Below are positions 33,904-45,970 of a DNA stretch of 64,000 nucleotides, in pieces. This DNA is from Polyporus tsugae (Eukaryota; Basidiomycota; Agaricomycetes; Polyporales; Polyporaceae). Where the stretch lies: positions 1,805,501 to 1,869,500 of the forward strand of contig JAHRBS010000010.1 of assembly GCA_024305745.1 (NCBI GenBank). Reading direction: 5' to 3'. The notes beneath the pieces were generated by a model that searched no databases, was not told the DNA's origin, and was given only the letters and a program-made list of their open reading frames with translations. Within the stretch, counting starts at the first letter, position 1. Each line of letters opens with the position of its first letter. Both the position numbers and the translations under genes were made by a program.

Positions 33904-36900
33904 ATGACCACTTCGGATACAGAAGACGTGCAGTTCTATGATGCGCTTTCCAACGACGACAGCGACAGCGATGGTCAGTGCCAGTGGCGGCGTCGTGCCA
34001 ACATTTTCGACTTTCTGACCAAGTGCCGTAGGTATGATCATCGACGTGGAGGAAAAAACGTCGCTGGGCGCGCAGGGGGGCCTTAGTGGTCATGTAAATG
34101 AATATCCGAAGGTCAAAATCCAAATGGTACGGGTGCAGTGGTATGCTGCCATCTCAGCTTAATCTTGACGGATCGTAGCATGGTATACCGGCGCACGGCC
34201 GTGCATCGTCGATGGATATCCAGGAGGATACACCCATCCATACCAGTGACATAAGTGGTGAGCAAATCCGTCACTACGTCGTGTACTACACCGCATATAG
34301 TAAACAGCGGAAGCAGCCCCGTCAAGCGCGTCGAGTTCCGGTATCCTTGACCTTGTCGATTCTGTTCCGGGTCTCTATCGCGTATTGGATCTCGTACACG
34401 ACAAAGGCAGTGGCGGTTTAGGTGAGGTTTCCCGTTTTCGCATTTTCAAACAGCACTAAGGGAATTGTTGAACAGTCGACAAGATCATCATCAAGCAAGA
34501 TTCTTTGGGCCGTCTCATCAACGAGTTCTGCCCTGGTGCTTACACCTCGATTACGAAGGTGGACTTCTCAGCCCTCGACAGTGTGCGGGTGAAGCCGATT
34601 GGGTTGTATGGGAGTAAGTCTGCCATTGTCGAGTTCCTCCTCAAGAGGAAGGTTGTCAGCGAAAAGACGTACGTGGTCGAAGTACATATGCTACCCATGT
34701 TTCTGTTGCTCACCGACCACTAGGGCTACCGCAATGCTACAAGTGACCAACCCACCTAGTCTTATGCAACCGTCTTTGAGCTCGGGAATGTATATCCTCC
34801 TCCGGAAGCCTGGCGAGGCCATGTACGTTATATACTGGCCGGAGGACACTACGTGGAACGATAACTGCGCCTCGTCAGCCTGCAAGAATAGGGTTACCTT
34901 TATGAGGTATGGTCGCTTGCTTTGCTTCCTGTAGCCAAACTAACACCAGTGCTGCATAATAAGGTACCTTACCAAGATCGCCGACCAGGTTGTGTGCTTG
35001 ATGTCCGACGAGCATGCGAAGGCAATGGTCTGGCGAGGTGAAGCCCTCGACAGTGATCAAGACAGCATTGACGACGAGGATAGCGATCGACTTTTTGCCT
35101 TCGAGGTGTCAAAGACGAACGAGCAGGAGGAGGGTGTCACATCACGGCCGGGATTCGAGGTGGGGTATCTTGCTGTCGTATGGCCGTAATCCAACTGATC
35201 GCCAGACCAAGATTTCATTGAACCCGAGTGTTACACGCCCTCGTCTTGTGAGGGGAGAGATGCAGCAAGGCTTTGTCACCGCTCAATATGTCTCGGAGGA
35301 GCGAAAGTTGCATCACGTCACCGATACTCCGACAGAAGCCAAGGTCAAACATCTACTGTGAGTGCTTCCCCGTCATTTTTGAAGACTCCTCAGCCGATGA
35401 GCACAGGCGACGCCATACTATTCGTTTGCACGAGGACCTCTCTGCAGACGCGCTTGATCTTTTGCTTAAGCTTGGGCTTCGGCACGAAGCTGGCGACGCG
35501 CTCCGCAAGTATCGGAAGGACGTCTTGGACGTCAACCAGTCGGCTCGCAACAGCTTGACGCGGGACCTCGACGATTCCGTCTCACGCATCGACGCTGAAG
35601 CCGATCACCTTTCGGTCAGTCTGGAGGAGACACTAATGGCGGGGGTTCTGCTGAGATTCCCGTACGTTGTGATCTATATTCCGTTGAGTGGTGAACGCCT
35701 CTGATATCATCCCGAAAAGAATCTTAGCTCGAGAGGGTCCTCAAACATCTGCCGATGGTCAAGGCTCACAGGAGGCAATGTCCGTAGACGATGGTACGGC
35801 ATATGCTCACTGCTTCGCCGATCTTATCTCTTCGCGTTGGTCTAATTCAATTTCCTCTAGACTACATTTCCAAACTTTGTTCCATGTACGACGAAGTGGC
35901 GCCAATGGTCCGGAACGCACATGAGTATGCGGGGCTCAAGGGGGTGAACATGGACAGGTACAAGACCTTGAAAGTCCGTATCCTCACCCTAGACCACATC
36001 CTGGGCTTGGACCTCGATATGGATGCGGAAGAAATGGATGGACTAATTGCGTCGACTCTCGAGGAAGGGTATTCTGGAAAGCTCCCGTCTCGCGGCGCTG
36101 CCAGTCTGTTCTCGAGATTCACTGGTTTCTTCATCGTCTCTGACTCGTCTCCCTTGCCTCAAGCCATCCAAGTTCCTCATAGTGTTCTCAAAGTCAGCGA
36201 TCAAGACTTCCTCGCTCGTCTGCCCACGATCGTCGACCGCTATGCTCAGTTGTCCGATGCTGCCGCCGAAGTCACTGAATATGCTCACAAGTACTTCCAC
36301 AATGTCGTGAAAAGGGAGGCGAAGGCGCTTTCCGACAAAATACGGAAAATCCAACGGGACACCTGCACCAAACGCATTCGACACCGTGTCAGGAGTGAGG
36401 AGACGCGTCAACTTGAGGATTTGCGTGCGGGTATACTGTGCACGCTGAATGCGAACCTGCAGCGTGGCCCATCCCAGTAAGTAATAGTGTGCGCAAGGTC
36501 TTCTCATATGCGAGACTCACCTACGATGGTATAGGAGTATGATCACGATACAGCAACTCGAAGTAGAGGCCACATCATGTCAGTTGCCCACTCGCCGGTC
36601 TGCCTCGCACGACTCCTGACGCCCCCTTTTAGGGCACAACGAACAGACACATCCCAAGTACTACAAGATCGCCACGACTGAGGAAACCTGCGTGGATCCT
36701 CTGATGCGATATATGATTCACCCAATCGAACTCAAGGAGGGTGATGTACATCGAATGCAAGAGGATGATAGTTATCTCCCGGCTCCTCAGGTGCATTCGC
36801 ACTCAGCATCAACGTTCAGCTTACCTGTAGATATGGCACTTGTGTGAGTGTTTTCAAAGTATTCCATCGTGTAAAAGTTACTGACAGTAATCAGCTATGT

Positions 36901-37861
36901 CCACCTGCTCCCCAAGTCTCATTGTATCCTGGTCACGCGGGATCACACTGGCGAAGCTAGGGTTTACGTGTCGTCTACAACACATCTCTCCTCCGCGCTT
37001 GCAAGACGTCCTGCGAAACAACTCAAGCGCGACAAGATCAGCGAGAAGCTGTTACTAGCATATGACGAGAGTAAGCGCATCCTAGCTGTATGCGGCATGT
37101 CAGGTGCAGGTGTGAGTGGTCTTTAATACACTTGCACTCTCGCGCTGACGTGTGGAGGGACAGCCTGAAGCTCGCCTCGAACTCCACACCTTCGGATTTG
37201 ACAAATCCTATACATCGTTGCAGGGTGTGGGAGCACCCATAGTACTCAGCGCCTGGTATGACACCTCTGTGACGATCACCCATATGGAGTTCGTGAATAG
37301 CGAGGAGCTGGTGTTTGTTGACAATGATTCCTGCGCGCGAGTATACTCGCTTGTTGCTCAGCAGTTCCGGTAAGCTTCGTTTTGGTTCAGGCAGCATGCA
37401 TCAGCGATACTCACACTGTACGAAAGTCCTGCAGCCCTTCAGTTGCAGAAGAAACTGTCTTCAGTACACTCAACACCGGATGGGTCGTGTTTGTTCGTTG
37501 TTGAGGAGCCAGAAGACGAGACTGCTGGCGCCACACTCCGCGCTTACCATTGGTCCAGCTTTGGCTCGTCGGAAGGCATCAAGATCGATATACCCCAGAC
37601 ATTCGCCGGCAATTGTGTTGTGACCTCGCTCCTTGCCAATACCAATGTGCACTTGCTCGGCCTCGATCTTTCCGCCAAGACTCTGCGATCTCTGAAGTTC
37701 ACGATCACCAGCCAGATCACTGAATTTACTTTCAAGAAGAAGGGGAAACTCATGGCGAATAGCAAGGAGCAGGCGACCCAGCACAACTCCCTCATCGACT
37801 GTCACGCAGAGGTCTGGACACGTTTCCCGGTCGTCCCTGCAGTACGCCAAGAGACAGTTGT
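33904..37861 (+). pseudogene. Gene A, 5' part (giant GTPase-vWA protein), interrupted by retrotransposon
   Basis: First segment of a very large multi-exon gene whose product I cannot name. The likely start is ATG 33904 (MTTSDTEDVQFYDALSNDD), but the first ~400 bases are not firmly exon-mapped. From about 34340 the frame is clear: GLYRVLDLVHDKGSGGL, then TSITKVDFSALDSVRVKPIG, YVIYWPEDTTWNDNC, DQVVCLMSDEHAKAMVW, an acidic DSDQDSIDDEDSD, long helical stretches with coiled-coil character (35400-36480), and a beta-rich region to 37861. The same blocks occur in gene B at the right end, about 70% identical by eye over a 60-residue block. The exon stops at the GTTGT target site where element 1 sits. 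The three host pieces rejoin in frame when the elements are left out, so the breakage is recent. Confidence 0.75.
37857..37861. repeat. Target site duplication of element 1, left copy
   Basis: GTTGT directly before the LTR; the identical copy is at 45971-45975 directly after the other LTR. Confidence 0.95.
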
Positions 37862-38278
37862 TGTCACAGCCGAATGACTGTGCCACAAAACAAACAAAGG
37901 TAAGGGCTCACTGATGGAGACACACAGAGGGTGACAACAGAAGTAGCAGATAGATTGGCCTAGACTAGAAGGCAGAGGATGGCAGGGGCTGTTAAGCTGC
38001 CTACAGATGATGGGGAGCGAACAAGAGACAGAATCGAAGGTCTCTGAGCCCACATCACAGCCCTTATATACTATACATGACAGGTGCACAGACCACCTGC
38101 CTTCAGGGCAGGCTTGAGCACTGATGGCAGGTGAGCCAGTTCAAAAGGAGAACAAAGAGGTAAGTACTATTACATAATGATGACCAGTGTCCAGGCTGGA
38201 GTCCGGAAATGGGTGAACCTGGGGTTAGGGTTGGTGGCTGTGACTAGGATACTAAATGTGGCGCGAAAAACTGTGACA
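37862..38278 (-). repeat. Element 1 3' LTR
   Basis: 417 bp, TG...CA ends with TGTCACAG/CTGTGACA inverted termini. It contains a minus-strand TATATAAGG promoter motif near 38060-38070. Confidence 0.95.
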
Positions 38279-38291
38279 CTACCCTCTCCTC
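38279..38291 (-). other. Element 1 polypurine tract
   Basis: On the minus strand GAGGAGAGGGTAG ends at the LTR boundary, the expected plus-strand primer of the reverse-transcription cycle. Confidence 0.75.
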
Positions 38292-38565
38292 AAGGCTGAG
38301 CTCCAGCGAAGCGGTTATACCAAACTTGTCGATTAGACTGAGCTTGGACTGGCCGTGGATTGGTGAGGGATATCGGCTGGATAGCATCTGGGTGTGAGGC
38401 ATGGAACTCGTCGAGTAGTTCCTTGCAATGCTTGACATTTCGCACGGGTTCCCAAGTGGCCTCACTGATGTTATATCCAATCCATTTCACAAGGTATCGG
38501 ACATATCCATAGTAGGTCTTAGAGTCGAGGATCTTTTCGACCTCAAACTCGTCATGCCCTTCTAC

Positions 38566-39045
38566 TGTTACGGCGAGGTTCACTGTGTCAAGGTCAGGGG
38601 TGCGCACTCTCTAAGTGGGCAGAGGATGACAAGGTAGTTAAGCAGCGTTCGTTGTGTCCGAGGTTCGGTGTAGTGACTGGCCAGGGGACAGACGCACAAG
38701 GGTTCAGTGGGGAGTGAGAACCTCAATGGATTCAAGAGGTCAAACTAGGGGAACGTACATGGGGGACCTGGTCTTTATATACGTAACCAGAACAATAGCA
38801 GGACTGAGGTAACGGGTCCCTACGTCGAAGAGAGAACAAAGGGATAGTCGAGAGAGAGAGGTCTATTGTACTGAGAAGGACAATAGCGCTGGACGGTCTG
38901 GGCTGAGGACAATAGCTAACACATGATGTTGTGATCACGCGCCTAGTAAGAGTACAATGGGGTTGAACCCGAGGGTTATGCAGGGGCGAGAGCGAGATAG
39001 AGAGAGCAAAGAGAAAAGGAAGAAACAGTGTACAAGGTGGTAACA
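38566..39045 (-). mobile_element. Solo LTR inserted between integrase and chromodomain of element 1
   Basis: 480 bp beginning TGTTACGGCG and ending GGTGGTAACA, flanked by TCTAC on both sides (38561-38565 and 39046-39050). The host reading frame is seamless if it is removed (AIEV/EGHDEF). It has no coding capacity. A TATA-like TTTATATACG (plus strand) and many acaatag words resemble the element 2 LTR, so it probably derives from a related gypsy family, same orientation. Confidence 0.9.
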
Positions 39046-41587
39046 TCTACCTCTATGGCTGGTGGTTTGGAAGGGTTACGGTTGCCGATCTCGTCCTCGT
39101 GGTAGGGGATGAGCTTGGAAGCATAGAAGACGGGGTGAACCTTGTTCTTGGCTGGGAGTTGTAGATGGAAGTCAACTGGCCCTACTTGCTCAACAATTTT
39201 GTAGGGTCCATAGTTCTTTGCCGATAGCTTTGCCGCTGACTGTTTGATCCTGAGGTCCCTTCCCTTGAGTAGGACTTTGTCCCCAACTTTGAATGGCACT
39301 TCGCTCTTGTGCTTGTCATAGTACCACTTCATCCGTTCTGCAGTGAGGGTTAGAGAGGCTTGTGCCTGTTCCCAGGCTTCTGTTCGGTACTGGAAGATGT
39401 TTTTGAGGGTCAGGAAGCCTAATTCTCCCTATACCTCTGGGGCCATCTTGGGGTGGTATCCGTATTCCACAAAGAAGGGTGATAAGCTGGTAGACTCGTG
39501 TGCAGCATTGTTGTAGGAAAACTCCGCAGTGGATAAAAGGGAGGCCCAATTGTCTGGGCGGTGTTCGGTGAAGATCCGTAGATACTGTTCCAATGACTGG
39601 TTGACTCGTTCTGTCTGACCATCGGTTTGGGGGTGATAGGCTGTTGACATAGAGGCTCGGATGCCCAACTTTCTACAAAACTCCTTGAAGAGCTCACTGG
39701 CAAACTGTGTTCCTCAATCTGAAATGATCTGTCGGGGTAGGCCATGATGTTTGAGTATATGCTAGTAGACAAGCTCTGCTACATCCGAGGCTGAGAAGTG
39801 GTCGTCACATGTGAAGAAGTGGGCTCGCTTGGTCAGCCTGTCTACTACTACTACAATGGCTGTATAAATGTTGCCGTGTTTGTCACAGGACTCAGGTAGC
39901 TAGGTGATGAGGTCAATGCTCCAGATTTCCCATGGTCCAGCTGGGACTTCGTTTGGTTGTAGCAGGCTAAATGGAGGGTTTCGTGAGGCCTTGTTCCGTT
40001 GGCATGTATCACACCCCTTGACATACTTCTTGACATCAATTGACATTCCAGGCCACCAGTAGTTGCGGCTGATAAGTTTCTGGGTCTTCCATCGGCCAGG
40101 GTGTCCAGCGAGTGTGGTGTCATGGTGGAGTTTGAGTAGCTCCAGTCGTAGTTCCTGGTCCTTTGGGACATAGACCTTTCCCCTATAGAACAGGAGACCA
40201 TTCTCGAAGTTCCATTCTTGCAGTGGCTTTCCAAACTCCCGAGGGCCGCTATTGAGCAGAGCCTTGTAATCCTTGGTCATTGTGTCATCTTTGAGCACCT
40301 TCTTGATCTTGTCCAGTAGCTGCTTGTCATCAACTTCAGAGGTGTGGGTGGCTTGCATGGCTTTGATGGCGAAAAACTCCGGTTTCAGCAGTGTTTGATT
40401 GTCATTGTCGCTGCTTACCCCCTTCTCATGATCTGGCCTCCTGGACAGAGGGTCAGCACGAAGCATTGTCTTGCCGGGTCAGTGTCGTAGGTTGAAGTTG
40501 AAACGGGAAAGAAACAAACTCCAGCGAGCTTGGTGACGAGTGAGTTTTTGGGCCTGCCAGAAATAGGTGAGGTTAAGGTGGTCCGACCAGATCTCGACCG
40601 GTTCAGGGTGTCCCTCCAGGTAGTGGCGATATTCCTCCAAAGCACGTATGATGGCCAGTAACTCCTTGTCATAGATCTCATAGTTGCATTCATGCTCATT
40701 CAGAGACTTGGAGTAGAATGCTACTGGGGGCCACAGTTTGTCTTCACCCAGCTGTTCCAGTACTGCCCCTGCGGCGAAGTCGGATGAGTCTGTTTCCAGA
40801 CGGAATGGTGCAGTGTCATTGGAGATTTGCAGGATTGGAGTAGTGGTGAAGGCAGTCTTGAGGCTCTGGAAGGCATTTTCCTGGTCCTCTCCCCACTGCC
40901 AAGGTGCATCCTTGCACGTGAGCACCGTGAGTGGGCGAGCTATCTTTGAGAAGTCCTTGATGAAACACCGGTAGAAATTGGCAAGACCAAGGAAAGCCTG
41001 TACATGCTTGACTTTGGTAGGTGTCGGCCAGTTCTTCACGCCTTCCACCTTGGTTGGGTCCATGGTGATGGAATCCTTTGAGATGATCAACCCAAGGAAC
41101 TCGACCAATTGTTGTTCAAACTTGCACTTTTCAGGCTTGACAAAGAGGTCGTTTGCTTGTAGCTTCTGAAGTACACGTTCCGTAAGTTGCCGATGGAGTG
41201 TGAGGTCGTCCGTAAAGATGAGGATATCGTCAATATAAACTACCACATGTCCTGTAGCAATCTCCTCCTTGAGGATCTTGTTCATCATAGCTTGGAAGGT
41301 GCTTGGGGCATTACAGAGACCAAATGTCATCACCGTTGGCTCGTACAGACCACGGTGAATGATAAACGCTGCCTTCTCCTCGTCTCCTTCTCGTATACGG
41401 ACATTGTTGTACCCCCACCTCAGGTCCAGAGAGGTGAAGATGGATGACTGAGACAAACGGTCGATGAGGTCGGGGATCCGTGGTATGGGAAACTTGTCCT
41501 TCTTCGTGATGGTGTTGAGGGCCTGATAGTCTTGTACTAAATGTAGGCTGCCATCCTTCTTTTTGACAAAGAAGACAGGAGCCGCGG

Positions 41588-42215
41588 TGATGTATACGGT
41601 ACGGAAGACCTGCGGAGAACCGCAGATCTACTGACCGCGGTAGAAGGAGGGAGTTGTCGGGTGCTCGGGGCCACAAAGATCGGACAACAAACACACACAC
41701 AGAGAGGGGAGGGGACCTAGTCCGAAGTGCGGGCGTACCAAAAAGAACACCAAGTGACCAACGTGCCCGCACGGTGCGGGAAGCTCACGGCGAGCTGACG
41801 AGGGCTCTCGGGCCCGATGTGAATCGACGAACGGCCGGACGGACGGACGGTACGAGCGCGGTGCTCGCAGAGAGAGAGAGAGAGCGGGGAGACGAGTCTG
41901 ATTCCTGCTGGGCCTCAACTTCTACCTATGTAACATACACCGAACCCTAAAATAAGTAACATACTAGACGCGGGAGTGGAGCTCGGGCTATCGACAAATG
42001 TCATGCCGAAACGCGCCCTCTCCGGACGGAAACAGCTAAGACTGCGGGAGTGGACGCGCGCGCGTTAAGGCGGGCAGATGACGTAGTGCGAGGACGGTGC
42101 GAGCAGAGCGCCAGTCCGGCGTATGCTGGAAAGCTGCCGAGCCGACGCGCGCGCGGCGCGCGAAGAGAGTGGGTGAGCGTCGAGATCCCCACACAGATGG
42201 GCTGAAGGCCCATCA
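41588..42215. mobile_element. 628-bp TG...CA insertion inside element 1 RT
   Basis: Begins TGATGTATACGG and ends GCCCATCA, with GCGG duplicated at 41584-41587 and 42216-42219. Removing it and one GCGG restores the RT context SPAAAPVFFVKKKDG. It is GC-rich, contains a GA run (41867-41882), a repeated acggacgg, and no long frame with family motifs. Short inverted ends (TGATG/CATCA) suggest a solo LTR or non-autonomous LTR-type element; the 4-bp duplication fits less well than 5 bp. Orientation unknown. Confidence 0.8.
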
Positions 42216-43439
42216 GCGGCTGGGCTCTTCGACCTTTGAATGTACCCCTTGACTTCCTGTTCATCAATCCACCCATCCAGGGAGTTCCGTTCTTGTGGGT
42301 TGAGTGGGTAGAGCTTTGCCGGCTTTGGCAGTGCAGCACCTTCCACAAGTTCAATGGGGTGGTCGTAGAGCTTGCGAGTTGGCATCCGTTCTGAAGCTGT
42401 CTTGGAAAACACATCGCCATACTGGTGGTAGTAGGCTGGTACATGATTAGACCAGTAGTCCTTATTTTGGCTCCCGGGCACCGGTGTTCCTTCCTTCTTC
42501 TCCTCGATCCGTGGTCGCAGAGCGCGGGCATCAGGGTCATCGGAAAACTGCATCCAATGCACAAACTGTTCCGTACTATCCCAGGGTTCAGGATCTAGTT
42601 GGCCATAGTTGTCATGTGCAAACTCCTCTAGTCGGGGTTCATCTACCGTTCGTACTTCCTCTTCCTGCACTGAAACTGACCTAGGCAGGCAAGTGTGAGG
42701 GCACCGTGTAAACTCTACTCGACCAGCCTTCCAGTCGACTTCAGGGTTGTGTTCCCGAAGAAATGTCACGCCAATGATGATATCCCGGTTTCCTATATCT
42801 GTGACCAGGAAGGACTGCCAACTAGTGTGTTTCTCGATTGTGACGAGGCACCGGACATAGTGAGTAATTAAGCCCTTCTTGTTCTCTGTTGCGTCGGCAT
42901 TGAATACTTGTATTTTTCATGAGAGGCGTTGTAGCTCTAGGCCGTGTTCCTGCACAAACCGATAGTGTGCAAAACTTGAGTAGGCTCCATAGTCCATGAG
43001 CCCTTCTGACTGGATTTCATGCATACCTTGCCTAAGGGTGAGTTTCAAATCGAGTGACTGTCGCTGTCTGCGTGACAAAGTGAGATACACATGACTCAAT
43101 TTGGGTACAAATAACTCCTCTAGGTGGTTTACACTACTAGTACATATGGATTGGATGTTACGGCCAGTCCCCGTTACATCCGCTGGAGAAAATCCTGCTG
43201 TTGGTCTCGATGATCTGTGCAGTGGTCTCCTGGTGCTCTTGCTTGCTTCTGAGTTCAAACTCCTTGAGCGCGTTGACTACAAACTCCATTTTGTCTCGGT
43301 CTTCGGCCTTGGCTTCTTCCTCGACAGCACGTATCTTGGTTGGTGCAACACCCTTGCCCTTGAAGTCGGGGAGCTCATAGTACCCCTTATATACCGGATT
43401 ATGACACTTGGTGCCAGACTTGTATGGGTGTTTGCCGCA

Positions 43440-44774
43440 CTAGAAGCACATCTTCTTGGCTAGCCAGTCCTCTTGTTCCTTGGAGAGCTTCTCTGGCTTG
43501 CGCATTGTGTCGATGTCCATGGCGTCGGGATCTCTGGCAGCTCTTGAAGAGGAGGTGGCCTTGTGGTACTTGTTCCCTTGGTACTCCATCTTGATCTCAA
43601 GTACCCAATCCAGGAAGTTCTCCCACTTTGTGGGGACCGTAAACGGTGACAATGAGTGGTGGGTGATCATAGTGGTATGGAGATCGCCCTTGCACTGAGC
43701 GTCAATATGATGAATGAGCTCCACGTCAGAGTAACCAGACTTGATGGCAAAACGGTGGAAGTTCTCCGCAAAAAAGGCGAGGGACAAGTGGGACTTGGCA
43801 CAAAGTTCCTCCAAAGATTGCTGAGCAGACTTCTCTGGTGCTAGTTCCTGGTATCCGCTCTTGAGCCGGTTGACAAAACTGGTCCAGGTGCCAAGGTAGG
43901 TGTTGTTGTTGTCTGCGGCCTTTTGGGCATAGTCATCCATGTACGACTGGGCTCCTCCTTCCAAGAACAATAAAGCAGTGGTGATCTTATTGTTGTCTGT
44001 CATGATGTTCTGGTACCGGAACCAAATGCCGAGTTTCTGGAACCATTGCTCCACTGTAAGATCCGGGGTTTTGCCTTTAAACTTGGGAGGGTCCGCAATT
44101 CTAGGCCAGTGGATGTTGTGCGATGGAACGGTTGCCGGGGCCGTGCAGGTAGGTGCCGTGGTTGGGTGAGCAATGAGTGAAGCAACTTGTGTTTTCAGCT
44201 CCTTGATTGCCTCAACGAGCATCATAGTGTTGATGTTGAGGACGTCCATCTCTGTTTTGAGGACTTCCCTCTCGGCCTTGAGCGTATCATTCTCTGTTTC
44301 CAAGTCATGACAGTGGGACTCCAGGTCGTCTATGGCCTCATGGAACTTTGTGTGGGTGACACACCTTTTCTGCTGGGCTTGGAGTTCGTGGATGTCAACG
44401 GCGGTTGAGTTCCAGTGTTTGTACATTTTGTTCCCTAACTGGTTGTAAGCTCCTATGATGTCTTGCCTGACCATATCGTTCATTACAGCTAGGATCCAGT
44501 CGATGTACTCGGTGTCTATTTTGTAGTGTGTCCCAGACACTCGGACTGCCTCTGCGAGCATGTTGTATGGTTCACCCTGAAACGTCCAGCTTGTTGGGGT
44601 CTGTATAGATTCAAGGGTCGGTGTTGGTGACGGCGGGCGTGTGGGGTGTTGAGATGCTGGCCGGGGGGTCGTTTCTATTTTGGGTGGGTTTCCTCCACCG
44701 GGTGGGGTGTGTGGTTCATTGGGCCTGAAGGCATCCATTGGGAGAACTTCAAAGCAAGACATGATGTATTCCAA
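43440..44774 (-). CDS. Element 1 Gag (ends at a stop inside the zinc knuckle)
   Basis: Open frame of 444 codons: a Pro-rich N-terminal part, a predicted coiled coil (about residues 150-210), and a retrotransposon Gag core (PPKFKGKTPDLTVEQWFQKL and FEDWTSFV-like WTSFVNRLKSGYQELAPEKS). It ends WLAKKMCF then TAG, immediately followed in frame by CGKHPYKSGTKC. The CxxCx4Hx4C-type knuckle is thus split by the stop at 43440-43442. An upstream Pro-rich frame (44805-45519) may be the Gag N-terminus or a separate leader protein. Confidence 0.8.
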   Translation of the reverse strand: MEYIMSCFEVLPMDAFRPNEPHTPPGGGNPPKIETTPRPASQHPTRPPSPTPTLESIQTPTSWTFQGEPYNMLAEAVRVSGTHYKIDTEYIDWILAVMNDMVRQDIIGAYNQLGNKMYKHWNSTAVDIHELQAQQKRCVTHTKFHEAIDDLESHCHDLETENDTLKAEREVLKTEMDVLNINTMMLVEAIKELKTQVASLIAHPTTAPTCTAPATVPSHNIHWPRIADPPKFKGKTPDLTVEQWFQKLGIWFRYQNIMTDNNKITTALLFLEGGAQSYMDDYAQKAADNNNTYLGTWTSFVNRLKSGYQELAPEKSAQQSLEELCAKSHLSLAFFAENFHRFAIKSGYSDVELIHHIDAQCKGDLHTTMITHHSLSPFTVPTKWENFLDWVLEIKMEYQGNKYHKATSSSRAARDPDAMDIDTMRKPEKLSKEQEDWLAKKMCF

Positions 44775-45553
44775 ACTCCAGGGGTTGTTGTATCAAAGGG
44801 GAGACTACAGGATGATCCAGTCTAAGTACCCAAACTTGTCTAGCTCAACAATTGTGTTCACTACTCTAGGGAAGTGTTGTCCTAAATCTGAAAACTTTAT
44901 CTTTCCAAACTCCTTGCAGAACCAGTCGATGCTCTGCTGTTGACAGTGGGTCCAGTTGGGTCCGCTGTGGTTGATGTTGTTGCTGATCCACTCTAGTTGG
45001 TCGCCAACACGTTGGATGGCTAGACAATGGTCGTGCGGAAGGTCGTCGAGTAGCACCTTGCAATCAAAGACGGCCTGGAGGCACGAGGATGGCATGGGCC
45101 TTGGTCTCGATGATAGTGAGGTTGTCGTTGACATTGGTGCGGGTGAAAGCTGGAAGTGGTGCAGCAGAGATGTGGCACGCAAGGGGGATAGGTAGTGGTA
45201 GGACAGGGGTTGGTAGCGTGGGTGTGGGTGCCTGGATGCGGGGTGTGTTGGGCAAAGGTCGGGCGTAGGGGACAGGTTGAGGCAGAGCCTTGCAATGAGG
45301 GACCAGAGGTGCGTGCTCCCGAAGGTGGTAGCGAAGGCAATCCTCAGCAGAGTCCACAAGTACGCAGGATATCTGGTCCTGGACTGGGAGATGACCGTGC
45401 CTCTTGAAGTGGCAACGGGTAAACTCCTGGAGGTCTTGCTCCTTGGAGGGAATGGGGGATGATAAACGTGTATAAAACTCCTGGGGGGAAGAGAGACGGC
45501 TGGCTAGTGACTTGGGCACTGAACCAGGGGCCTAGGTGTGAGATTCTGTCTAA

Positions 45554-45970
45554 TGTCACAGCCAAACGACTGTGCCACAAAACAAACAAAGGTAAGGGCT
45601 CACTGATGGAGACACACAGAGGGTGACAACAGAAGTAGCAGATAGATTGGCCTAGACTAGAAGGCAGAGGATGGCAGGGGCTGTTAAGCTGCCTACAGAT
45701 GATGGGGAGCGAACAAGAGACAGAATCGAAGGTCTCTGAGCCCACATCACAGCCCTTATATACTATACATGACAGGTGCACAGACCACCTGCCTTCAGGG
45801 CAGGCTTGAGCACTGATGGCAGGTGAGCCAGTTCAAAAGGAGAACAAAGAGGTAAGTACTATTACATAATGATGACCAGTGTCCAGGCTGGAGTCCGGAA
45901 ATGGGTGAACCTGGGGTTAGGGTTGGTGGCTGTGACTAGGATACCAAATGTGGTGCAAAAAACTGTGACA
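45554..45970 (-). repeat. Element 1 5' LTR
   Basis: 417 bp, same length as the left LTR; five transitions apart by eye. Followed by the GTTGT duplication and the middle fragment of gene A. Confidence 0.95.

Larger units (their letters stand above)
38290..43439 (-). pseudogene. Element 1 pol: protease, RT, RNase H, integrase, chromodomain (broken)
   Basis: Read from right to left. Protease near 43000 (LMDYGAYSSFAHYRF, with Tyr in the usual Ser/Thr place of the DSG motif). RT from about 42240, interrupted at 42215-41588 and resuming at FFVKKKDG, then FTSLDLRWGYNNVRI and VVVYIDDILIF. RNase H starts at TDSSDFAAGAVLEQ. Integrase has the HHCC finger (HHDTTLAGHPGRWK ... CDTCQRNK) and STAYHPQTDGQTERVNQSLE. 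The chromodomain (EFEVEKILDSKTYYGYVRYL ... KWIGYNISEATWEP) sits at 38300-38565, after the 480-bp insertion. In-frame stops: TAG 39900-39902, TGA 39714-39716 (where D-R-G is expected) and TAG 39429-39431. No active integrase can be made. Confidence 0.9.
37862..45970 (-). mobile_element. Element 1: Ty3/gypsy chromoviral LTR retrotransposon, full length, defective
   Basis: 8,109 bp between GTTGT duplications, coding on the minus strand. LTRs are 417 bp each (right one is 5', left one is 3'), start TGTCACAGCC and end CTGTGACA, and differ at five positions by my count, all transitions. The order gag, protease, RT (YIDD), RNase H, integrase (HHCC, DDE) and chromodomain places it among chromoviruses. 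A purine-rich tract (GAGGAGAGGGTAG on the minus strand) abuts the 3' LTR at 38279. The primer binding site after the 5' LTR (minus strand TTAGACAGAATCTCACACC) was not matched to a tRNA. It is inactivated by a stop in the zinc knuckle, several pol stops, and two nested insertions (38566-39045 and 41588-42215). Without those the element would be about 7.0 kb. Confidence 0.96.

Noticed and set aside
41854..41890. GA/ACGG short repeats, checked as possible CRISPR or satellite
   Set aside because: No spacer-repeat pattern; simple sequence inside a nested insertion in a eukaryotic genome.
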